Assembly: GCA_002179805.1 (NCBI GenBank)
Contig: NAVB01002880.1
Span: 1-12,745, forward strand
Direction of reading: 5' to 3'
Length of the DNA: 12,745 nucleotides
Source: Acanthamoeba lenticulata
Lineage: Eukaryota > Discosea > Longamoebia > Acanthamoebidae
Part shown: positions 1 through 6,372 of the stretch, in pieces
How the letters are laid out: every line of letters starts with the position of its first letter
Position numbering within the stretch: the stretch's first letter is position 1
Translations under genes and position numbers: made by a program
The notes under the pieces: model-generated
Seen by the model: the letters and a program-made list of their open reading frames with translations, nothing else
Databases searched by the model: none
Told to the model about the DNA's origin: nothing

Positions 1-184
1 AAAGTTCTTCAATGCTTTCCTTTTCTTCTTCATCCAGCTCTTGCGGCGTGTTGGCAAGGATGGGCTGGCTGCCTGGCGCCTGTGCTCCAGTAGATGTTGC
101 GAGCGTTGTCGCAGTTGGTGCAGTTCCTTCGGGTGCGGGAGGCGGCGGGGGCTGGCCATCTACTTCCATCTTAGTGTCGCTCAT
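1..184 (-). CDS. N-terminal exon of an unidentified protein (partial)
   Basis: An open frame starts at the ATG read from 184 down and runs off the left edge, giving 61 residues. The start region reads MSDTKMEVDG, followed by a proline run, a Thr/Ala-rich low-complexity stretch, and an acidic end (ELDEEEKESIEEL) that looks like the beginning of a helix. Disordered, acidic, proline-rich leaders of this kind occur at the N-terminus of several large complex subunits, for example 26S proteasome non-ATPase subunits. Nothing here is diagnostic, so no function is assigned. AT-rich sequence lies just upstream (about 187-250), as expected of a leader or promoter. It is transcribed away from the GATA gene. 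Confidence 0.55.
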   Translation of the reverse strand, partial: MSDTKMEVDGQPPPPPAPEGTAPTATTLATSTGAQAPGSQPILANTPQELDEEEKESIEEL

Positions 185-807
185 TCGAATTTGTTTTAAT
201 TGATTGTATTTGTTTCTAAAATATCCTGTTTTTGTTTCGGAAAAATGAAGAAATAGCCCCAGTTTTCGTGTCCTTTCTTGCCCCTTGTGTGAACCAACTC
301 CGATGAGGCTTCCACGCGTAAAGCTGGATGTACCTCACATGCGACCGGCTATTTGATGGCCGGCGAAAGTTCCAGGGCAAGATCGCCATAGAATGCGGGG
401 CACAACGTCACCACAGCACGTGGTTGGTGGTCTTGTGGCTGAAGAAACCACAAGCACGGGGTTGCCTAGGGCACACTGCACGACGACGCTTTAACATCAC
501 TGGCAGATGAGAGGTCCACAAACAGCAGTTCAGCGGTGACGGTAGAGGTGGTGCAGTCCGCTGTCACGAGAACGCCCAAAATAGCCACGGGTCGGAGACA
601 GCTGTCCCTCACGACCCTGACTCCGATTTATATCCAGACCGCCACCAGCCACCGACATTCAGACTCTTTCTTCCTCACCGCCCAGACCACGAACACATCG
701 CCTCTAGCCGTCTAGCCGCCTGCGTTCGCTTCCGCCAGCTCAATCGCTTTCGACCTCACCTGCCTGAGTTTGTACCTTGACGTGAAGGAGCTCTTTCCAT
801 TCAAGAC
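185..807. other. Divergent intergenic region (5' sides of two genes)
   Basis: This 623-nt spacer separates the minus-strand gene at 1-184 from the GATA gene. I see no convincing coding exon; short open frames inside it have no recognisable content. A TTTATATCC element near 627-635 is a possible TATA-like site for the GATA gene, about 175 nt before its ATG. A 7-bp inverted repeat (CTTGTGG, 432-438, with CCACAAG, 448-454, loop of 9) is present. The first 65 nt are AT-rich and probably belong to the minus-strand leader. An untranslated exon of either gene cannot be excluded. Confidence 0.5.
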
Positions 808-1804
808 ATGCAACACATGCTGCAGATGGGCCTCCTGCCCCACCTCTCGCTGCCCTTCTTGACCACTTCCTGGCCTGTGCCTCCTCTTCCCGCCTTTCTC
901 GACCTCGACCAGCAATCGTACCAGAGTCCTGACTTGGAACGACCACCGTCGCCGCAGTCTTTCCACCCCACTACGGGCTATCCCTGGCCTGTGGTCGCCT
1001 TCGCGCACTCCACAGGCCTCCCGCCTCTCTTACCTTCGCCGCACATGATGGCCATCAGCACGCCTCCCACACCGGAGCCGTCCTCGCCGAGCAGCAGCCC
1101 GGGGAAGCGCAAGCGAGGAGCCAAGCCGAAGAAGGAAGTCCGCAGTCAGACCGCCCCGTCCTCTTCAACTGCTCTACAACAAGGCCAGTCCACAGCACAG
1201 GTCGTTAAGTGGAAGCTCAACACGCCGCGCTACAAGCGCCTTAAAGTCCAGGTACCTAAAGATGGCCGAGCTAAACACAGTTTAACTTGGTTTTTTTTTG
1301 TGGATGCCGGAGCTAAAGTTTTTCGAGCACGCGCCATCCCAGGCGACAAAGTTATAACTCACTCTTTTCCCCTTCAACCTGTGTGGCGCAGACGGAAGAC
1401 GGTGGGTCCGAGTGGAAGCGATGCGAGCACTGTGGAACCGACTCAACGCCAGAGTGGCGCACGGGTCCGCTGGGCAAGGGGACGCTTTGCAACGCGTACG
1501 TCGTGCAACAAAAACCCATCTGCTGGCCCCGGTGTGTGGTGATTTGATTGCGGGCTAACCGATCGATCCCCATTTCAACAACAGATGCGGCCTGCGGTAC
1601 CGTAGCAAGCTGAGGGAACAAAAGAAGCGAGACACGACCAAAACGCCCTCTGGCACCGTGCCCATGAGCCTGCTCCTGAACCCGGCGTCCAACGGCAACA
1701 ACTGCAAGAAAGGGAGGACATGTGTCAACAATCCCATGATTTGGGAGACCAAGGTCTCGGCCTCTTCTTCGCCTGGCTGCCAGATAGCCGACCTCCTCAA
1801 CTGA
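808..1804 (+). CDS. GATA-type zinc finger transcription factor
   Basis: Exons 808-1251, 1392-1495 and 1585-1804 join in phase (0, then 2) to give 255 residues. The ATG at 808 is the first after an in-frame TGA at 778. Residues 1-98 are proline/serine-rich and look disordered. A basic patch at about 99-110 ([10 protein letters not shown]) is a likely nuclear localisation signal. The GATA finger lies at about 159-184 with cysteines 159, 162, 181 and 184. The loop is 18 residues, carries [10 protein letters not shown], and is followed by CGLRYRSK and a basic tail. This C-X2-C-X18-C-X2-C form is the one common in plants and amoebae; animal fingers usually have 17. Intron 2 splits the final CNAC motif. 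The family binds GATA-containing DNA in the nucleus; targets cannot be told from sequence. The C-terminal 70 residues are unrecognised. Confidence 0.92.
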
Positions 1805-1822
1805 GTGAAATGCTTCACTCAG
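1801..1822. repeat. Perfect 9-bp stem, 4-nt loop hairpin on the GATA stop codon
   Basis: CTGAGTGAA (1801-1809) and TTCACTCAG (1814-1822) are exact reverse complements around an ATGC loop. The TGA stop of the GATA gene (1802-1804) lies inside the left arm. In RNA this would fold over the stop codon. Function is unknown. Confidence 0.8.
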
Positions 1823-2252
1823 GTGACACGACACACCTCGACCGACGGCGGGCAGAGAGACGCGCGGTTGTGTGCTGGATTTTGTAAGATATACACTGCC
1901 AACAAATAACAGTAGGCCAAGTGTTACCACCGTTATCATCATCATTCTTCCACTTTTAACCAAGGGAGATCAATAGCCTGAAAAAAAAACCTACGCGTCT
2001 CCAGGCAGACGCGGTTGGTCGGTTAAAAACGGTTTGTCGACAAAGTTATTAAATTCTGTGCTTGGCGTGAAATACACCAACCAACAACAGCCCCCAAGAT
2101 CGAGCGCACGACTAGCTTTCCTGTGAATGGAAGGTGATGGAACACCGCGGAAGCGTGCCCCACCCAACAACAATTTTTTGTGCACAAAAAAAGAGCAGAA
2201 ACGCTTTGATGGACTGAGCCCGATCGAGAGACACGGCGACCATCCACGACTC
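1805..2252. other. Convergent intergenic region / 3' UTRs
   Basis: These 448 nt lie between the GATA stop and the stop of the minus-strand BTB gene. They should hold both 3' UTRs and polyadenylation sites. I see an A9 run at 1981-1989 and a palindrome at 2174-2191, but no coding region with recognisable content. A hydrophobic antisense frame at about 1945-1860 was considered and rejected. Confidence 0.5.
2174..2191. repeat. 18-bp perfect palindrome
   Basis: TTTTTTGTG followed directly by CACAAAAAA forms a gapless palindrome. It lies about 60 nt beyond the stop codon of the minus-strand BTB gene, in a tail-to-tail spacer. It may be a 3'-end or termination element, or a plain A/T tract coincidence. 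Confidence 0.7.
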
Positions 2253-4896
2253 TCACGGGTGCTCGTCTTCCTCGTCCTTCTCGACATCGATCGCCTTGAC
2301 CACGAGATTCTTGAAGTAGCCCTTCTGCTCGTACTGGAAGAAGCCCACGCAGCCATTGCTGAACTTGAGGGCGAAGACGAGGGAGGGCTTGCGCATGTCG
2401 CCGATGTAGACCCGACCAAAGCCTTCTGACGAACACACGACGACTTTCACGTGGAACCAGCTGTGCCGCGGTGGGAAGAGAGAGCAAGTCAGCCGCAGCA
2501 GGTGGTTTTTGGTCGCAGGGAGACCGGTCATCGCTGTCCCAAAGAAGATCTTGTTGGAAAGCGGGACATCAACTAAGCTCCCATGTGAGGTCAACGTCGA
2601 ATCCGACGACGACGCGATCAAGTGACATCACTGACGCCTCCGGATAAAGACCCAAAACTGACCCGAAGGGTCGCTCGGGGAGAGGCGGAGTAAAAGTACC
2701 TGTCATGCGGGACAGTGGCGGCCGAGCTGGTGGACATGACTACCTGGTCAGCCTTGAACCCGTGCTGGATACCTGAACCGATCCCCGACGCCGACGGGGA
2801 GCCGTGAGAGACTCGGATTTAGAGCGAAAGATTGCTCTTGATGAGCCGTAAAATCCGGGCATCAGTGCTCATCAGGGCACCGGAAAGACGACGGACAGGT
2901 AGCTGGAGGAACGCTTCCTCAGCCTCCTCTCAAGAAAGCGACCGGTCCCAATACGCCGCGGCGGCAAGAGAGGCTCACGAGGATCCTCGAGAGAGGAAAC
3001 CGGGGCGGCGTGCATGCGTACCCGAGTGGAAAGAGTGTGGTCGGAAGTAGATGACCTCATAGTTGTTCACGTCCTGTGCGTGGAAGATCACGCCTGGGTG
3101 ACCCCAAGACCTGCTCGAGCATGACGGGCTCAAGTTATTAGTCGTAGTAGTCGTAGTCGTAGTAGAAGTCGTAGTAGTAGTAGTGCGGGACAAATGGGAG
3201 GGAAGCCAGGACTTACCGCCCTCCGATGTTCTTCAAGTCAGCCTCGATGACGTAGTCGCTCCACTCCGGATTGCCGATGATGATCTCCATGGCGTTGCGC
3301 GCTGTACCGCTCTGCACGAGCATGAACTCCACCTCGCCATCGCCAGACCTTGTCTTATCCTTCTTGCCCTTTTTGGCAGGCTTTCTCCGCCCTCGCTCTC
3401 CGCTATCTGTCAAGTGTGACCGATGAGAATTTTGCGGTGCTTGAAGCCAAAGTCAAACAAACTATCCAAAAATAAATAAATAAAAACAAAACAAAAACAA
3501 AAAAACAAAAACAACGCACCCTCTCGCTCGCTGTCCCGTTCGCTGGAACTCTCATCCTCAAGCTCGGAGCTTCGATCGTCATCGATATCTTCAGTGATCG
3601 ACCAGTGGCCCCGGCCTTTGACCCATTCTTTTTCAAAATCTTTGGCGTTGATTTTCCCACTCAGCAGTATCTGTGGCATCAACGTAAGCACCGAATGTGG
3701 CAGCAAGTTTGGGCGAAAGGAGACGCACTCGTTCGGGCTTCTTGCCCTTCAGCTGGTCCACCATGTCCGATAGTTGGAAGTATTTGGCCTCCTGTTGCAG
3801 CTTGTAAGACGAGCCTGAATGAAGACGGAAGGAGGTCTCTACGTACAAGGAGAAGCTCTTCTCGTAGAGATGGGTTGTTGTCCACCCCGACCACGCACCC
3901 GTTGCGCAGATAGTTCAGAATGTGTCTGTTTGTGTGCACATGTGCGCAGCATGACGGTGTGAACACCAGCACAAGGGGTTGCTCAAGGCGAGGGGAGGCG
4001 GCGCGGACCGGAAGAGCGTGCCGTCCCGGTCGATGAAGTAGTAGCCGTCCTTGGCCTTTTGCATCTCCCATCGACCGCTGTCCGATCACACAAAAGCCGC
4101 CTTTGTCAGCACATCGGCTCTCAAGAGACCAAAGTAGGCCGAGGAGGAGAAACCTGAACATGCAGCCCAGCATGGAGTGAGGGTTCTTCTGGAGCAGCGA
4201 CAACGACGTCTCATATCTGGTAAAAACCGTATATAGAGATGAGTGCGACATAGCGAAGCACGGTCTCGTCGAGCAACAACGCACTTGACGCCGCCAATGT
4301 TGAGTTTGACCGGATCATCGAACGCAGTGACTTTCGGGTGTTGCAGTTCCAGCAACTGCGCGAGCAGCCACGACCAAAGGGGGACAGCTTTAGGCCAACA
4401 AGCACAGCACAGCAGCGATCGCCACTTGCACATATACTGCTAATCTTTGGGGGGGGGGTACGCGGTGCTGCTTGTGGAGGGAGAAGAGGGTCGAGTCCAT
4501 CTTCCACTTTAGTTCTTCAACGAGGCGGTGTATTTCGGGGTAGAGGCTGCTTAGTTGCTCCCCTTCGAGCGCCCCCACGCTGCTGAGCTGCCGATCGAGC
4601 ACCCCCTTCATCGGCGCACTGTTTGGTACGGCCGGCCCCTTCGAGGGCTCCTTCTCTCGCTCGGCTTTCTCCTTCTCACGGTCCTTAGCCCCGCTGCGGT
4701 CCTTCTCTTTCTTTTCCTTCTTGTCCTTCTTCATCGATTTGCGGTCGGTGCCGGTCTGTGTTTTGGACGATGATGACTGCCGCAGAAACGAAAACGACGC
4801 TCGCGTGCCGGGCACGTGCGTTGGAAGGTCAGCAGGTGAAGCGACGGCACTCATGCTCGAACTCGACACTCCCACAACAGAGGGTAGGTCCGTCAT
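2253..4896 (-). CDS. KCTD-like BTB/T1 domain protein with C-terminal ConA-like domain
   Basis: Eleven exons: 4896-4462, 4355-4285, 4216-4154, 4077-4009, 3925-3847, 3800-3729, 3670-3520, 3406-3217, 3110-3022, 2772-2700 and 2460-2253. They total 1,500 nt, every phase agrees, and they encode 499 residues. The ATG at 4896 follows an in-frame TAG. Residues 1-140 are low-complexity with a Lys/Glu/Arg-rich stretch and a helix. Residues 161-257 are a K+-channel tetramerisation-type BTB fold: KLNIGG, YETSLSLL, SMLGCMF, YYFIDRDGTLFR, ILNYLRNG, EAKYFQL. Residues 264-313 end in an acidic Ser/Glu run. Residues 338-495 resemble the DUF1080/LamG concanavalin-A-like sandwich (GNPEWSDYVIEADL, GVIFHAQDVNNYEV, SWFHVKVVV, GFFQYEQKGYFKNLVV). 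KCTD proteins oligomerise and often serve Cullin-3 ligases. There are no membrane segments, so it is not a channel. A ligand-binding or scaffold role is inferred. Confidence 0.88.
2839..2874. repeat. 8-bp inverted repeat inside intron 9 of the BTB gene
   Basis: TGATGAGC (2839-2846) pairs exactly with GCTCATCA (2867-2874) across a 20-nt loop. It lies within the longest intron of the gene (2773-3021, 249 nt). Confidence 0.65.
2974..2993. repeat. 20-bp near-perfect palindrome inside intron 9 of the BTB gene
   Basis: The core CGAGGATCCTCG (2978-2989) is a perfect 12-bp palindrome. It is extended by CTC and GAG on the flanks with one A/A mismatch. It lies about 30 nt inside the 5' splice site of a 249-nt intron. 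Confidence 0.65.
3141..3184. repeat. Trinucleotide microsatellite (GTA/TCG-type) in an intron
   Basis: Interrupted GTAGTCGTAGTAG-type triplets run for about 44 nt. On the transcribed strand they read as ACT/ACG units in intron 8 (3111-3216) of the BTB gene, starting about 30 nt after the GTAAGT donor. Slippage here would change intron length but not the protein. Confidence 0.8.
3467..3514. repeat. A-rich low-complexity tract (T-rich on the gene strand) in an intron
   Basis: AAATAAATAAAT followed by CAAAA-type units lies in intron 7 (3407-3519) of the BTB gene. On the sense strand it is a long U-rich tract starting right after the donor site, in an otherwise GC-rich gene. Confidence 0.75.
4449..4458. 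repeat. G10 homopolymer abutting a 5' splice site
   Basis: Ten G on the plus strand read as C10 on the gene strand, immediately after the GTA of the first intron donor of the BTB gene (intron 4356-4461). Confidence 0.85.
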
Positions 4897-4924
4897 CTTC
4901 TTCTTCGCTTGATACTAAGAGGGC

Positions 4925-4936
4925 AATTAATATAAT
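4925..4936 (-). promoter_or_regulatory. Possible TATA-like element of the BTB gene
   Basis: On the minus strand this reads ATTATATTAATT, about 29-40 nt before the ATG at 4896. It is the only AT-rich block in the 126-nt spacer that separates this gene from the thioesterase stop codon upstream. The same block could instead serve 3'-end formation of the thioesterase transcript. Confidence 0.3.
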
Positions 4937-5022
4937 GGTAAAATAAAGCCAAGACCTTGGCGTTTATTCGGCCATTCGTCGTTCCTTGAACCGGCTTCTT
5001 GGCCTGCCCCTGTTCGCACCGT

Positions 5023-5988
5023 TCACAGCTTCGCTTTGTCGACCTGTTGTTGCCGTTGTCGCTTGCGCTCCTCCTCGGCCTGCTTTCGCTTCTCTCGGGA
5101 AGCGTGCCGTTGCTGCTTGAACTGCGCGATCAGCTGCTCCTTGGTCGCGCCGCTCTCACGGCCGAACAACCGCATCGCGTCTTCGTAGCTCGGGAGCGGT
5201 TTGTGCTTGTAGAACAGCGCCTGTGATCGCCAGGAGAGGAAGAGAAACAGCAGTTTCATCAGATGGTGACATGCGTGGGGAAAAAATGCTGGCAGCAGCA
5301 CCTTGGCCCGGGAGTGGACCACGTCGTCAACAAGGTGCATGAGCTTGGCCTCGATGTAGATCTTTTTGCCTTCGATCCGGTCCAGTGAGCACTCGAACCG
5401 CACGGTGGAACCCAGCGGGATGAACTTGTTGTAGTCCACGTTCAGGTTAAGCGTGAAGCAGCCCCAGCCCATCAAGCTGGCCAGAATCGAGCGTGATCGT
5501 CGCATGTGTGAGCAGGCTCTCAGGCAAATGTAAACAAGGCGTATGAGAGGTGTACGTACAACATGCAGTAATAGCCCAGCACGCTATCCAAGGCGGTAGC
5601 GATCGCGCCGCCGTGCACCGCACCCACAGGCCCCTCGCACTCGTAGGCAAAGTAGATCACGCCCTGCAAGTTGCAGCTGGTTGAGAGCAGCCCAGGCAAA
5701 GTGCATATGCTGAAAAACAATAAAATAAAATAAAAATAATTTTAAAAAGGGAGGTACCAGGAGCTTCTTGTTGGCGGCGTCCCAGAACATGCGCTTGTGT
5801 ATTGTCTGCCCGAAAGGTGTGCCCTTGCTGCCGCTCAGTCGCCGCACTTCGGGGTCCATCAGGAGTGGGAAGTCGATGGCGAAGGACGTCTCGCGGAGGT
5901 CGGGTCGATGCCGCAGCTCGTTGAGGTAGGAAACCTGCGGGAACCCAATGCCGGGCCCGTTGCTCGCGCTCATCAACGTGTCCTCCAT
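5023..5988 (-). CDS. THEM4-like hotdog-fold acyl-CoA thioesterase
   Basis: Exons 5988-5758, 5663-5560, 5476-5302 and 5220-5023 join in phase to give 235 residues. The ATG at 5988 is the first true ATG in the open frame; the frame continues upstream only from non-ATG codons. Residues 78-180 form a hotdog domain. VHGGAIATALDSVLG carries the conserved HGG and the likely catalytic Asp103. The next exon gives the typical NLNVDYNKFIPLGS strand and the LDRIEGKKIYIEA, HSRAKALFYKHKP strands, closely like animal THEM4/THEM5. These enzymes hydrolyse long-chain acyl-CoA, often in mitochondria. The N-terminus here is acidic and gives no clear targeting signal. Residues 182-235 are an extra tail rich in Lys, Arg, Gln and Glu, probably a long helix. 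It lies head-to-head with the ICME-like gene. Confidence 0.88.
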
Positions 5989-6372
5989 CGTTTGGTCTGC
6001 CTTCTCTCTTCTCTGTGTGCTCTCTTTTACTCGTTTGGTGCCGAGCCACGCCCCCGTTGAGCAGAGCGTCACGGAGGCTGGGAGACCCAACTATCCCTCG
6101 TGTGCCCCAAGCCGAGCTTGAAGGAAATAGTCCTTTTCTTCTTCATTTGCTTGTTGCGGAGCTCCGGGGCTGCAGACCGAGAGAAAGTGTCCCTCAATTT
6201 GCCGTTCTTTTCGCCCGGGGTCTAGTTGTGGTTGCGCGCCAGGGCAGCGAGCGCAGCTTCGCACTCAAAGCGAGAACAAACCACCGAAGAAGGCCTTCGC
6301 TCCTCTTGCAAGTGCTGCGACCTTGCAAAAACAAGCGAATCACTCTCTTTTCTGTACACATCGGCCGAGACC
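5989..6372. other. Divergent promoter region
   Basis: This 384-nt spacer lies between two start codons pointing apart (thioesterase to the left, ICME-like hydrolase to the right). It must hold both promoters. I see no TATA-like element and no coding exon that I trust. CT-rich runs near 6000-6030 and 6340-6356 are the only notable composition. Confidence 0.5.

Noticed and set aside
328..510. Plus-strand 60-codon open frame in the divergent spacer.
   Set aside because: No recognisable motif and mixed composition; length is expected by chance in GC-rich DNA.
1252..1391. Short similar segments (GATGGCCGAGCTAAA and GATGCCGGAGCTAAA) in GATA intron 1 as a possible duplicated element.
   Set aside because: Two imperfect 15-nt copies only; too short to support a repeat or binding-site array.
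1830..1945. Minus-strand frame opening with a hydrophobic, signal-peptide-like segment (MMMITVVTLGLLLFVGSVYL).
   Set aside because: It runs antisense into the last coding exon of the GATA gene. The continuation is Arg/His/Val-rich antisense translation without family features, and it sits in a 3' UTR region.
2253..4896. Interpreting the T1/BTB gene as a voltage-gated potassium channel.
   Set aside because: There are no membrane-spanning segments or pore motif anywhere in the 499 residues.
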